Shown: in pieces, positions 51,480 to 61,140 of the stretch
Layout of the letters: each line of letters starts with the position of its first letter
Numbering within the stretch: position 1 is the first letter of the stretch
NCBI GenBank assembly: GCA_023416735.1
Contig: JAEZGX010000037.1
Location: 24,338 to 88,337, forward strand
Origin: Verrucomicrobiota bacterium
Lineage (GTDB): Bacteria > Verrucomicrobiota > Verrucomicrobiia > Opitutales > Opitutaceae
DNA length: 64,000 bases
Direction of reading: 5' to 3'
Made by a program: the position numbers and the translations under genes
Notes under the pieces: generated by a model
Told to the model about the DNA's origin: nothing
What the model saw: only the letters and a program-made list of their open reading frames with translations
The model's database searches: none

Positions 51480-52736
51480 TCAACGCACATCCAACGAAAA
51501 CGGCTGCTCCATCCCCAGCTTCAGCACCTGCCGCAAGGGCCCCGACACGTTGATCTCGAACGTCACCTTCTCCACCACGCTGCTCGCCTGCATCGGGTGC
51601 GCCGTCAGGCTCACCGACGCCGTCCGTCCGCGTTCGTCCCCGTCCGGCGTCAGGCTCACGTGCAACGATTCCACCCGCAACTCCGTCCGGCCCATCTCGA
51701 TCGCCGCCATGTCGTCATAGGCGGGATTTTTCGGCCGCAACCACTTCGCGAGCGGACCCGCCCACGGCGGAATCAGCTCGAAATACCTGGGCACGCGATC
51801 CGTCAAAAAACCCGGCGCCGCGGCCAGCCGCACCGACGCCGGCTCATGCTCGCCCAATCTCAACTGGCCCACCCCCAACTGAAAACCATCCTGCCCGCTC
51901 CAACTCATCCGCACCGCGCCATCGATCCGCCCGCGCGCTTCCGCCAGACTCGCCGGCACCAACGCCGCCACGTCCTGCAACCCTACGTTGATCACGCGCA
52001 AATTGAGATCCAGCGCCGGCGGTGACAGCGGAATCGTCGCCGGATCCACCACCACTTCCCCACCCGCGATCTCCACGCGCGCTTCCGACAACGTCACCGT
52101 TCCCGTCTCATTCAACCGCCCGCGCGCCGAAAAACTCCGCGCTCCAAAACGCGTTGTCATGATCGTTCGGATACTCGCCTCGAACGGTCCCGCGATCGCC
52201 GCCGCATCGCCGGCCGAAATTCGAAACTCTCCGCTCAAGCCCACCCCGTCCAGCGTCCATCCATCTGCTTCGTGCCGCACCACCGCATCCGCGAGCGACA
52301 CCTTCACGACCCCGCTGGGCTGCCCCGCGAACAACTCCCCGCCACCGCTCAACGTCACCAAGCCCACCGCCGTCACCCCTTCCGCCACCTCACCGATCTC
52401 CGGCACCGCCACCGGAAACCATTTCTCCAAATCCAACACCCCTTCCACAATCGTCCACTCGCCATCGCCCCGCGCGTCCGCCTGGGCCTCGATCCGCAAC
52501 TTCGTCCCCGCTCCCTCGATCGTCACCAGCGCCCGCCGCCGCCAAGCGTCATCCCGTTCGATGGTCGCCTTCCACCGCAGGCTCGGTGCACCGGGAAATT
52601 TCAACGCCGCAAACTCCCCTTCCAACTCGCCCTGAATCGGCGGCAAAACGAAGCCCGCCGCGTTTCCGCGATGCGACAGCAGCGCGCACACCGCGCACAA
52701 CACCATCACCCGCCACCTGCGCCTCTTCGGAAACAT
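51480..52736 (-). CDS. ydbH: YdbH-like AsmA-family intermembrane lipid-transfer protein
   Basis: A 418-residue protein with an N-terminal signal/anchor (WRVMVLCAVCALLSHRGNAA) and beta-rich repeats through its length; it ends FTEINVSGPLRQVLKLG-like (FEINVSGPLRQVLKLGMEQP), as expected of the YdbH dicarboxylate-transport-type domain. It is about half the length of E. coli YdbH (about 880), so the beta-groove may be too short to span the periplasm alone. Its neighbours ynbE and ydbL make the identification strong despite low sequence identity. ATG 52736 is preferred. Confidence 0.8.
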   Translation of the reverse strand: MFPKRRRWRVMVLCAVCALLSHRGNAAGFVLPPIQGELEGEFAALKFPGAPSLRWKATIERDDAWRRRALVTIEGAGTKLRIEAQADARGDGEWTIVEGVLDLEKWFPVAVPEIGEVAEGVTAVGLVTLSGGGELFAGQPSGVVKVSLADAVVRHEADGWTLDGVGLSGEFRISAGDAAAIAGPFEASIRTIMTTRFGARSFSARGRLNETGTVTLSEARVEIAGGEVVVDPATIPLSPPALDLNLRVINVGLQDVAALVPASLAEARGRIDGAVRMSWSGQDGFQLGVGQLRLGEHEPASVRLAAAPGFLTDRVPRYFELIPPWAGPLAKWLRPKNPAYDDMAAIEMGRTELRVESLHVSLTPDGDERGRTASVSLTAHPMQASSVVEKVTFEINVSGPLRQVLKLGMEQPFSLDVR

Positions 52737-52826
52737 GCAGAATAAAGTCGGCAATTTCGCCCGATTGCTAACCCACTCTCATCTCCGCTGCCAACCCCAC
52801 ATTCGCGACGGCCCCGCCGCCGCGAA

Positions 52827-52959
52827 AAGCTCCAAGCACCAAGATCCAAGCTCCAGAGAACGTCCAATCTCCCAATCACCGACCTCCGCCGCGCCCACGC
52901 GCCCAAGGGAAATCGAGCTTGAACCTTCTCTGGAGCTTGGTGCTTGGATCTTGGATCTT
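52827..52959. repeat. Inverted heptad array AAGNNCC / GGNNCTT
   Basis: Left arm AAGCTCC, AAGCACC, AAGATCC, AAGCTCC, AGAGAAC (52827-52861). Right arm CTTCTCT, GGAGCTT, GGTGCTT, GGATCTT, GGATCTT (52925-52959). All units keep perfect 7-bp phase. The 63-bp loop itself has CCAATCT-type heptads. It fills the spacer between glgP and ydbH. Confidence 0.92.
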
Positions 52960-52988
52960 CCGCGCGCCGCCCCGCGGCGCGCGGCCGG

Positions 52989-55499
52989 TTACTTCACCTG
53001 CGCGGCCGGCAACCGCCAGATCTGCTCCGCATATTCCCGAATCGTGCGGTCGCTCGAAAACTTTCCGACTCGCGCCGTGTTGAGGATCGCCTTCTTCGCC
53101 CACCCGGCCTTGTCGCGATAGGCTTTGTCCACCGCCGCCTGGCAATCGCTATAAGAGCGAAAATCCGCCAACACCATGAACGGATCGCCTCCGCCCACGA
53201 GGCTGTGATGCAGCGCACCAAACGCCCCGTGCTCTCCCGGCGTGAAATAATCGCTGCCGATCCAGTCCACCAGCGCCCGCAGCTCTTCGTCCTGCTGATA
53301 GATTTCCCACGGCTTGTAGCCAGAACCCGCCAACGCTTCGACCTGCGACACCGTCATGCCGAAGATGAAGATGTTCTCGTCTCCGACCTCTTCCTTGATC
53401 TCGACGTTCGCGCCGTCGAGGGTGCCGATCGTCAAAGCGCCGTTCAACGCGAGCTTCATGTTGCCCGTGCCCGACGCTTCCTTGCCGGCGGTCGAAATCT
53501 GCTCCGACAAATCTGCCGCGGGGATGATCTTCTCCGCCAGCGACACGCGATAATTCGGCAGAAACGCCACCTTCAACCGATCTCCGACGCGCGGGTCGTT
53601 GTTGATCTTCGCCCCGATTAGGTTGATCGCGCGAATGATGTTCTTCGCCAGATCATAGCCCGGCGCCGCCTTCGCCGCGAAAACAAACACCCGCGGCACG
53701 ATGTCCAGCGCGGGATTCTGCAACAGCCGGCGATACAGCGCCAGGATGTGCAGCAGGTTCAAATGCTGTCGCTTGTATTCATGCAGCCGCTTGATCTGCA
53801 CGTCGAACAGCGCATCCGGCGACACGTCGATCCCGCACTCCGCTTTGATCACGGCCGCAAGGCTCACCTTGTTCGCCCGCTTGATCGCCATGAACTGCTC
53901 TTGGAACGCCGCATCGTCCGCGAACTTCTCCAATCCGCGCAACAGGTCCAGATTCCGCGCCCACGCCTCGCTGCCGAGCTTCGCGCTGATCAACTCCGAC
54001 AACGCCGGATTGCACTGCAGCAACCACCGGCGCGGCGTGATCCCGTTCGTCTTGTTCTGGAATTTGCCCGGATAAAGCGCGTCGAACTCCGGAAACAGAT
54101 GCTTCTTCAACAGCTCGGTATGCAGCGCGGCTACGCCGTTCACCGCATGCGATCCCGCCACCGCGAGGTTCGCCATCCGGATCATCCGGCCGTTGCCTTC
54201 TTCCACCAGCGAACACACGCGCATCTTGTCCACCTGCCCCGGCCACATCTGCTCCACGGTCTTCAACAACCGCGCGTTGATATCATAGATGATCTGCAGG
54301 TGACGCGGCAGCACGCGCTCGAAGAGCGACACGCTCCACTTCTCCAACGCTTCCGGGAGCAGTGTGTGATTCGTATAACCAAACACCTTCCCGACGATCT
54401 GCCACGCGTCGTCCCACGACATCTGATGCTCATCGAGCAAAATCCGCATCAGCTCCGCCACCGCGATCGCCGGATGCGTGTCGTTCAACTGCACCGCCAC
54501 CTTGTCCGAGAAATTCGACCACGTATTCAGCGGATTCCGGAAATGCCGCCGCAGGATGTCGCGCAGCGAACATGCCACGAAGAAATACTGCTGCACCAAC
54601 CGCAGCTCCTTCCCGTTCTCCGTCTTGTCGTTCGGATAAAGCACCTTCGAGATCGTCTCGCCGATCGCCTTGTCGCGCACCGCCTCCACGTAGCCGCCGG
54701 AATTGAACGCCGCCAAATCGAAGTCCTTCGACGCCTTCGACGCCCACAAGCGCAGCAAATTCACCGTCTTCGTCCCAAACCCCGCGATCGGGATATCGTG
54801 CGGCACGCCGATGATCGTCTTCGTGCCCACCCAGCGCGGACGCGAGTTGCCGCGATCGTCGAACACGTTCTCCACGCGTCCATACAGCCGCACTTCCTGC
54901 GTGTAATCCGCGCGCACCACCTCCCACGGATCGCCAAAAAGTCCCCACGCATCCGGATGCTCCACCTGATGCCCGTTCACGAACTCCTGCTTGAACAAGC
55001 CGAACTCGTAATAAATCCCGTATCCAAGCGCCGGATAATCCAGCGTCGAAAGCGAATCGAGGAAGCACGCCGCCAACCGTCCGAGACCGCCGTTGCCGAG
55101 GCCCATGTCGACTTCCGACTCCCGCACCGCATCGAAATCCACGCCCAAATCCTTCAAGGCCACGCGCGCCTCCTCCATCATCCCCGTCGCCAGCAAATTG
55201 CTCTCGAACAGCCGGCCCATCAAATACTCGAGCGAGAAGTAATACAGCCGGCGCACATTCTCGTTATTATGCACCGCTTGCGTCGCAATCATCCGCTCAT
55301 GGATGCGATCGCGACACGCCAGCGCCGTCGCCACCCACCAATCCCGCGGCGTCGCCGCGCCCGGAAACCGCGCCAGGGTCGACGTCAGGTGATGCCGAAT
55401 CTGATCGGCCAGCACTTGTTTCCCATTCGCCCCCGGAGAGTTCGTCGCTTGCGAGGCTTTGTTGGATTTCGAGGAAGGCGAAGACGCAGCAGTAGACAT
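52989..55499 (-). CDS. glgP: Glycogen/alpha-glucan phosphorylase
   Basis: An 836-residue GT35 phosphorylase that releases glucose-1-phosphate from glycogen or maltodextrins using pyridoxal phosphate. The PLP-lysine signature [20 protein letters not shown] is intact near residue 665; [20 protein letters not shown] and [19 protein letters not shown] are also conserved. The length is that of the classic glycogen phosphorylases. No other glycogen gene lies nearby. ATG 55499 is preferred; the upstream frame to 55631 has no family support. Confidence 0.95.
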   Translation of the reverse strand: MSTAASSPSSKSNKASQATNSPGANGKQVLADQIRHHLTSTLARFPGAATPRDWWVATALACRDRIHERMIATQAVHNNENVRRLYYFSLEYLMGRLFESNLLATGMMEEARVALKDLGVDFDAVRESEVDMGLGNGGLGRLAACFLDSLSTLDYPALGYGIYYEFGLFKQEFVNGHQVEHPDAWGLFGDPWEVVRADYTQEVRLYGRVENVFDDRGNSRPRWVGTKTIIGVPHDIPIAGFGTKTVNLLRLWASKASKDFDLAAFNSGGYVEAVRDKAIGETISKVLYPNDKTENGKELRLVQQYFFVACSLRDILRRHFRNPLNTWSNFSDKVAVQLNDTHPAIAVAELMRILLDEHQMSWDDAWQIVGKVFGYTNHTLLPEALEKWSVSLFERVLPRHLQIIYDINARLLKTVEQMWPGQVDKMRVCSLVEEGNGRMIRMANLAVAGSHAVNGVAALHTELLKKHLFPEFDALYPGKFQNKTNGITPRRWLLQCNPALSELISAKLGSEAWARNLDLLRGLEKFADDAAFQEQFMAIKRANKVSLAAVIKAECGIDVSPDALFDVQIKRLHEYKRQHLNLLHILALYRRLLQNPALDIVPRVFVFAAKAAPGYDLAKNIIRAINLIGAKINNDPRVGDRLKVAFLPNYRVSLAEKIIPAADLSEQISTAGKEASGTGNMKLALNGALTIGTLDGANVEIKEEVGDENIFIFGMTVSQVEALAGSGYKPWEIYQQDEELRALVDWIGSDYFTPGEHGAFGALHHSLVGGGDPFMVLADFRSYSDCQAAVDKAYRDKAGWAKKAILNTARVGKFSSDRTIREYAEQIWRLPAAQVK

Positions 55500-55634
55500 G
55501 AGAAAAAAGAGAACGCTATGGACGCTAAAAACCAATTTTCGTGCCACCCCGCGCACAAACGCACGCCCTTTTTCATTTTGCCCCCGCCGTCTCACACAAT
55601 TCGCCCCGCCTCCCTGCGCCGCCGCGCTCACCCG

Positions 55635-57467
55635 CTACCGCTGAAACCGCCGCGCCAACTCCCCATGGTTCAACTCGATATACGTCGGCCGCCCGGTCGG
55701 ACTCGTGAGCGGCGCCCGCGTCGCAAACAGCTGTCCCAACACCGCCTGCAGCTCCGCCTGCCCGCTCGCCGCCGGCAATCGCACCGCTTTCGCCGCCGCC
55801 ATCTTCGCCAACTCCTCCCGCGCCAGGTCCGGATTCGCATCCGGCCACCGCCCATCCCGAAAGGCTCCCAACAAATCCCGCAAAAATCCTTCCGCATCCG
55901 CCGGCTCCATCCACACCGGCACGCCTTCAATCCGGAAAAAATTCCGCCCAAACTCCGCCACCTCAAATCCGTGCGCGTTCAGGAAGAGCAACCGGTCCAA
56001 CAACATCGTTGCCGAGATCGGATCTAACTCCATCGGCACCGGCAGCAGCAACCGCTGGCTCGGCACATCGCCGCTCTTGAACTGCTCCTGCAATCGCTCG
56101 AACCAGATCCGCTCATGCGCCGCCCGACGATCGAGCAACACCAGGCCCGCCGCCGTCTCGAACAACGCATACGTCCCATGCGCCAGCCCCACAAACCGCC
56201 AGGTCGGCGCCACCGGCGGCGGAGTCGCCGCGACCGCGTCGGGAGTTCGGAGTTCGGCGTTTGAAGTCGGAGAATTGGCCTGCGGACCCGGCGAAGAAGT
56301 CGTTCTCGACCCACTCGGTGTAACCGTCGACACGTCTCCCGCTCGAAACGGCACCGCCAAAGCCGGACGAGGGTTCGCTCCCGCCTCCGTCAACGGCGTT
56401 CCGACCTGCCCCCGATCCCCGCTCTCCCAACTCGAAACTCTAAAACCCGAACTCGAAACTTCCGCCGTTCCCGGCGTGCCGATCTCCCGCAAGCGCGACA
56501 ACACCGCCCGTATCACAAATCCTCTTACACCCGGCTCGCTTCGAAACCGCACCTCCCGTTTCGCCGGATGCACGTTCACATCCACCGCTGCCGGATCGCA
56601 GTCGAAAAACACGAACGCCACCGGATACCGCCCCTTCGGGATCGATTCGTGATAACTCTCGATCAACGCGTAGTTCAGCGTCCGGCTGTCCACCGGTCGT
56701 TGATTCACGAATACAATCATCTCGTGACGCGTCCCCCGCCCCACGCCTGGCTTCCCGATAAATCCGCTCAACCGCATCCCCGTCTCCGCCGCCTCGATCG
56801 GCACCAGCGCCTCCGCCGTCTGCCGCCCAAAGATCTCCGCCACCCGCTCCGCCAGCGTCGCACACTGCGGCGAACGAAAGATCACCCGCCCATCTTCGAT
56901 CAACGTGAACGCCGTGCCCGGACACGCCAGCGCATACAACCGCACGCACTGCACGATGTGCGCCGCCTCCGTCTGGTCCGTCTTCAAGAATTTCCGCCGC
57001 GCGGGCACCGAGTTGAACAGATGCGTCACCTCGATCCGCGTCCCCACCGGCCGCCCACAATCGCGCACGTGCACCATCTTCCCGCCATTCACCAAAATCT
57101 CCGTCCCGACGTCCCGATTCGCTTCGCGCGTTTGCAGCTCAAACCGTGACACACTCGCAATCGACGGCAGCGCCTCCCCGCGAAATCCATAGCTCGCCAA
57201 CCGATCCAGATCGCCCGCCTCCACGATCTTGCTCGTCGCATGCCGCTCCAACGCGAGCAGCGCATCGTCCCGCGACATCCCCGAGCCATTATCCTCCACG
57301 CGCATCAACGCCCGTCCGCCATGCCGAAATTCCACCTCGATCCGCGTCGCCCCCGCATCGAGCGCATTTTCCACCAACTCCTTCACCACCGCCGCCGGCC
57401 GCTCGATCACCTCGCCAGCGGCGATCTGATTCGCGACGCGATCGGGAAGAATGCGGACTTTGGCCAT
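55635..57467 (-). CDS. mutL: DNA mismatch repair protein MutL
   Basis: A 610-residue MutL: GHKL ATPase motifs IAAGEVIERPAAVVKELVEN, DAGATRIEV, DNGSGMSRDD, ASYGFRGEALPSIASVSRFE; transducer domain to about 330; and a C-terminal dimerisation domain (about 410-610). I do not see the DQHAx2Ex4E endonuclease motif; LLDRRAAHERIWFERLQEQF occupies its place with Asp-Gln replaced by Asp-Arg. The linker (about 335-410) contains peptides such as VSSSGFRVSSWESG encoded by heptad repeats. ATG 57467 begins the conserved MAKVRILPDRVANQIAAGEV. Confidence 0.94.
   Translation of the reverse strand: MAKVRILPDRVANQIAAGEVIERPAAVVKELVENALDAGATRIEVEFRHGGRALMRVEDNGSGMSRDDALLALERHATSKIVEAGDLDRLASYGFRGEALPSIASVSRFELQTREANRDVGTEILVNGGKMVHVRDCGRPVGTRIEVTHLFNSVPARRKFLKTDQTEAAHIVQCVRLYALACPGTAFTLIEDGRVIFRSPQCATLAERVAEIFGRQTAEALVPIEAAETGMRLSGFIGKPGVGRGTRHEMIVFVNQRPVDSRTLNYALIESYHESIPKGRYPVAFVFFDCDPAAVDVNVHPAKREVRFRSEPGVRGFVIRAVLSRLREIGTPGTAEVSSSGFRVSSWESGDRGQVGTPLTEAGANPRPALAVPFRAGDVSTVTPSGSRTTSSPGPQANSPTSNAELRTPDAVAATPPPVAPTWRFVGLAHGTYALFETAAGLVLLDRRAAHERIWFERLQEQFKSGDVPSQRLLLPVPMELDPISATMLLDRLLFLNAHGFEVAEFGRNFFRIEGVPVWMEPADAEGFLRDLLGAFRDGRWPDANPDLAREELAKMAAAKAVRLPAASGQAELQAVLGQLFATRAPLTSPTGRPTYIELNHGELARRFQR
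56244..56463. repeat. Intragenic heptad arms in the mutL linker
   Basis: AGTTCGG, AGTTCGG, CGTTTGA, AGTCGGA (56244-56271) and, 157 bp later, AACTCGA, AACTCTA, (one extra A), AACCCGA, AACTCGA, AACTTCC (56429-56463). The arms are of complementary type and both lie in the unstructured linker of MutL. Confidence 0.8.
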
Positions 57468-57568
57468 CGGCCCTCCAGCAATCAGCGAAACGTCGCCAAA
57501 CGGAAGCGCAGAATTCACCCACCCGCCGGCCGACTCCCGCCATACGCTTGCGCTTCCCTCCCACTGAC

Positions 57569-58243
57569 TCACCGCACCACTGGCTGCGGCGCAGAATCGT
57601 CCCGCACCGGCAGTTCCAGCGAGCAACTGCTGACCCACGAGGCCACGAGCGGCACCAACAGCGCCACGGCCATGGGAACCAGCCAGAACGCCTCTTCACC
57701 CAGCGCCACTCCGAGCAACGGCAGCGCAAATGCCCCGGAAACGAAGAACGCGTAGAAACGTCGAAACGCGAAAACTCCCAGCATCGCCGCCAACAGCCCG
57801 ATCGAGGCCAGCGGCCAGCTTGTCAGCGCCGCCACCACGCCACCCACATATCCGATCGGCGCCAACAACACTCCGCCGCCGCCACGTCGCGTGAAGGTCT
57901 GACACAACACCCCCACCGCAATCGCGGCGAGCAGCACGCCGTAGCCCGCTTTCGGCAGCATCGTCCAGAAAACCGTCTCAAGTTCCATCGCACGGAGCAG
58001 CAACCACGTGCCCGCATACGCTCGCACCGGATCGACCCACAACGCCGGAACCCACCACCACGGACGATGCCGCGGACTGTTGTTCAACGAATTGAAACAC
58101 TCGTAGCTTCGCAGCTCCACCCACCTCGACAGCAGTCTGTCCGCCGGCAAAAGCAGCAACAACAAGCCCGGCACAAACGAGACCCAGTCATTTATCATGG
58201 AACGCGCCCAGCTTTCCATCACCGCGCGCAATGTCGACCGCAT
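57569..58243 (-). CDS. Hypothetical polytopic membrane protein
   Basis: I do not recognise this protein of about 224 residues. It has five or six hydrophobic segments (VSFVPGLLLLLLPADRL, VFWTMLPKAGYGVLLAAIAV, IGYVGGVVAALTSWPLASIG, LLAAMLGVFAFRRFYAFFVS, LVPMAVALLVPLVASWVSS) and a Trp-rich patch HRPWWWVPALW. The start is uncertain: ATG 58243, 58219 or 58198 are in frame. It lies upstream of mutL with a 101-bp gap. Confidence 0.6.
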   Translation of the reverse strand: MRSTLRAVMESWARSMINDWVSFVPGLLLLLLPADRLLSRWVELRSYECFNSLNNSPRHRPWWWVPALWVDPVRAYAGTWLLLRAMELETVFWTMLPKAGYGVLLAAIAVGVLCQTFTRRGGGGVLLAPIGYVGGVVAALTSWPLASIGLLAAMLGVFAFRRFYAFFVSGAFALPLLGVALGEEAFWLVPMAVALLVPLVASWVSSCSLELPVRDDSAPQPVVR

Positions 58244-58681
58244 CGTTCGCTCGCCGCGAAATAGTCCGCCGCACACAATCAGACCGATTTCACGCCCTAC
58301 CCGTTGCGTTCAGCCGAAACCGACGCAACCACGGCAATCTACTCAAGCGCATCATCCTCGCACCGGGCACCAACTGCATCCGCCACGACGCGATTCTCTC
58401 CGCTGCGTCGGAACTGGACAATGCCGGCCTTCCACTCGTCACGCCTTCGCCGCCCGATCAACTGCCCCCCGCGTTGCTCCGCTACACCTTGCCGAGTCGT
58501 TACTGTGATTCCGACAAGCTCGCCAATTTCGCGTGGGAAAAGTTCGGACAGGTGCCACACGGCTCGCCCCGCGTGCAGGTGGGCCTACCAGGTCGCCTGC
58601 GGCACGGTCGGCGTCGGCGATCCCCTCGATCTCGGCCGTCGCCTCGACAACCGACTCACCATCTGCCGCGACCTGCTGTAA
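58231..58681 (+). pseudogene. Decayed transglutaminase-like gene fragment
   Basis: One frame reads NLLKRIILAPGTN...YTLPSRYCDSDKLANFAWEK FGQVPHGSPRVQ, a good match in pattern to bacterial transglutaminase-like proteins, which continue with QAICDxVH. Here the frame derails after PRVQ; another frame gives AYQVACGTVGVGD and ends at TICRDLL-stop, reminiscent of the GVGVCRDFAHL catalytic region. The His and Asp of the triad are missing. I read it as a truncated, frameshifted remnant. Confidence 0.45.
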
Positions 58682-58699
58682 AGCCGGCCGCGCGCCCGC

Positions 58700-58888
58700 T
58701 TACAACGCCGCCACCTCTTCCGCGGTGAGCAGCTCGTATCCGATCTTTCCTTCGGCAATCTCCCGCAGGGCCACGTCCTCCAGCGACAGTTTTTCCAGCG
58801 AGTCGATCAGCGCGCGATTCCCGCGACAGACAGTTAGCGCATTAAAATCGTGCCGCCGGCCGCCGCTGTCGCCGCAAACGGTCGTGCA
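58700..58888 (-). pseudogene. RpoZ-like fragment in frame behind the EF-G stop
   Basis: Sixty-two sense codons follow the EF-G TGA in the same frame, ending LSLEDVALREIAEGKIGYEL then LTAEEVAAL-stop. VALREIAEGKIGYE closely resembles the end of the RNA polymerase omega subunit, and FNALTVCRGNRALI could be its first helix. No ATG, GTG or TTG precedes that part, so as it stands it is not a normal gene. It could be a remnant, a sequencing-error casualty, or chance. Confidence 0.35.
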
Positions 58889-60985
58889 TCACTTCACCCC
58901 GTTCGCTCCCGCCTCACGCCGCGCCTTCGCCTCCGCGACCAACCTCGCTTCCAACTCCGCCGGCACCTCCGCATAGTGACTGAACTCCTCCTCATGCCGC
59001 CCGCGCCCACTCGTCAACGACCGCAGCGTCGTGCTGTAGCGATGCAATTCCTTCTGCGGCACATTCGCGTGGATCACCTGAAACTGTCCGTCCGTATCCA
59101 CACCGAGGATATGCCCGCGCCGCGCGGACAAATCTCCCATCACCGCGCCCATGTATTCCTCCGGCACCGTCAATTTCACCTTGTAGATCGGCTCCAGCAA
59201 ACACGGCGACGCCCCCAAAAACGCCTCTTTGAACGCGTGATAACCCGCCACCTGAAACGCGATGTCCTTCGAGTCCACCGGGTGCATTTTTCCGTCGTAG
59301 AAATCCGCCTTTACATCCGTCACGCGAAACCCCGCCCGCACGCCTTCGTTGCAGGCCGTCTTCAATCCTTTCTCCACCGACGGCACAAACACGCGATCCA
59401 CGTTCGTCCCGACGAGTGATTGCGTAAACTCCACCCCGCTGTCGCGCGCCGCCGGTTCGATCCGCAGCCACACTTCCGCAAACTGCCCCGCCCCACCCGT
59501 CTGCTTCTTGTGCCGATACCGCGACTCCGCCCGCCCGCGAATCGTCTCCCGATACGGAATTCCCGGTTCCACCAGCTCCACCGTCACCCCAAATCGCCGC
59601 GCCAACCGCTCCACGATCACCTGCAGGTGAATCTCGCCCTGCCCCGACACGATTGTCTGATGCAGTTCGTCATCCACGCGGTAGTGAAAGGTCGGATCCT
59701 CCGCATGCAGCGTTGCCAGTCCCACCGCGAGTTTATCTTCCTCACCCTTCGACCTCAGCTTCAACGCCCCATGAATATTCGGACGCGGAAGCTCCACCTT
59801 CGGCAGCGTCACCGGCAAACGCAGACTGCACAGCGTGTCGTCCGTCCGCGTCTCCCGCAGCTTCACCACCGCCCCAAGATCGCCCGCGCTCAACTGCGGC
59901 ACCGGTGTCCGCTCGTGTCCGTTCAACACATACACCTGTCCCAGCCGTTCCGTCACCTTGCGCGCCGGATTAAAAAGTTCGGCACCGCTTGTGACGGTGC
60001 CGGAATAAACCCGAAACAACGACAACTCTCCCACGCCGGGTTCGTTCATCGTCTTGAAAACATACACCACCGGCTCCGCCTGCGTGAGCGTCACCGGCAC
60101 ATGCTCGCCACTCGCGTCCAGCGCATCGACCACCGCGCGGTCCAGCGGCGACGAACCATACTTCGCGATAAAATCCATTAGCCGCGCCACGCCCACATTC
60201 GTCTCCGCCGACACCGCAAAGAGCGGAATGAACACCTGATTCTGGATCGCCCGGTGCAGCCCCGCCCGCAGCTCGCTTTCATCCAACACCCCTTCCGCAA
60301 AAAACCGCTCCATCAACGCGTCGTCCGACTCCGCCACATATTCGATCAGCTCCTTGTGCAACGTGTGCACTTTCTCCGCCAGCTCTCCCTCCGTCGCCGC
60401 CTCCGTGTAGCTTCCATTTCCACCCGGCTTGTAGGTCACCACTTCACTCCGCAACACATCCAGCACGCGACTGAACCCCGGCCCCGCATCCAACGGAATC
60501 GTCATCGGAAACACCTTGCGCCCAAAATGCTCGCGCGCCGACGCCACCACCGCCTCGAAATCCACATTCGCCTTATCGAGCGCGTTCACCACCAGCACGC
60601 GCGGCAGTCCGTGCAACGTCGCATTGTCCCACACCGTGTCCGTTCCGACGCCAAGCCCGTGCGCCGCATTCACCACCACCAGCGCAAAATCCCCCACGCG
60701 CATCGCGCTATACGCCTCCGCGATGAAGTCCGCGTAGCCGGGACAATCGATCATGTTCAACTTCTTTCCCTGCCACTCCGTGTTCAGCAGCGTCGCGTGA
60801 ATCGAGATCTGATGCTGCTGCTCGCTCGCGTGATAATCCGACGCCGTCGATCGGCCCGCGATGCTGCCCATCCGTCCAATGCGTCCCGAACAAGCGAGCA
60901 TCGCTTCGCACAACATCGTCTTTCCCGCCGACGCATGTCCAACAACCGCAAAACTTCTCAGATCCGAGGTGGCGTAGTCTTTCAT
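58889..60985 (-). CDS. Atypical elongation factor G paralogue
   Basis: A 698-residue translational GTPase with all five EF-G domains. The GTPase motifs depart from canonical EF-G: G1 is GHASAGKT, G3 is DCPGYADF with Tyr in place of the catalytic His, and G4 reads NALDKAN with Ala where NKxD has Lys. Domain IV (FHYRVDDELHQTIVSGQGEI through AGQFAEVWLRIEP) is complete. This matches the EF-G2/EF-G-like group, whose role is unclear but may lie in ribosome recycling or stress. A regular fusA and tufA are not in the window. Followed in frame by an RpoZ-like fragment. Confidence 0.9.
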   Translation of the reverse strand: MKDYATSDLRSFAVVGHASAGKTMLCEAMLACSGRIGRMGSIAGRSTASDYHASEQQHQISIHATLLNTEWQGKKLNMIDCPGYADFIAEAYSAMRVGDFALVVVNAAHGLGVGTDTVWDNATLHGLPRVLVVNALDKANVDFEAVVASAREHFGRKVFPMTIPLDAGPGFSRVLDVLRSEVVTYKPGGNGSYTEAATEGELAEKVHTLHKELIEYVAESDDALMERFFAEGVLDESELRAGLHRAIQNQVFIPLFAVSAETNVGVARLMDFIAKYGSSPLDRAVVDALDASGEHVPVTLTQAEPVVYVFKTMNEPGVGELSLFRVYSGTVTSGAELFNPARKVTERLGQVYVLNGHERTPVPQLSAGDLGAVVKLRETRTDDTLCSLRLPVTLPKVELPRPNIHGALKLRSKGEEDKLAVGLATLHAEDPTFHYRVDDELHQTIVSGQGEIHLQVIVERLARRFGVTVELVEPGIPYRETIRGRAESRYRHKKQTGGAGQFAEVWLRIEPAARDSGVEFTQSLVGTNVDRVFVPSVEKGLKTACNEGVRAGFRVTDVKADFYDGKMHPVDSKDIAFQVAGYHAFKEAFLGASPCLLEPIYKVKLTVPEEYMGAVMGDLSARRGHILGVDTDGQFQVIHANVPQKELHRYSTTLRSLTSGRGRHEEEFSHYAEVPAELEARLVAEAKARREAGANGVK

Positions 60986-61116
60986 GACGAAAAAACCAGG
61001 GGTGAACGCCGGTTCTCCGCCGGAACACCCCGCGGCAAACCTGCCGCACTATACGCACTTTCCGCTCCCGCGCCTCCGCGCCGCTTGAAAATCCCCCCGC
61101 CCCTTGCCCTAACGAA

Positions 61117-61137
61117 GTGCGGGCTTTCAGCCCGCAC
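61117..61137 (-). repeat. Hairpin GTGCGGGC/GCCCGCAC
   Basis: A perfect 8-bp stem with loop TTTCA, 4 bp beyond the argH stop. No U-run. It may end or protect the argH transcript. Confidence 0.65.
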
Positions 61138-61140
61138 TCG

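Noticed and set aside
53748..56027. 759-codon plus-strand frame opposite glgP and mutL
   Set aside because: Composition is His/Arg/Pro/Gln-rich, the reverse shadow of two well-conserved genes.
58700..60985. Selenocysteine or programmed readthrough of the EF-G TGA
   Set aside because: No SECIS-like structure or sel genes seen, and the downstream frame resembles an independent protein more than an EF-G extension. Kept only as a low-probability option in the findings.
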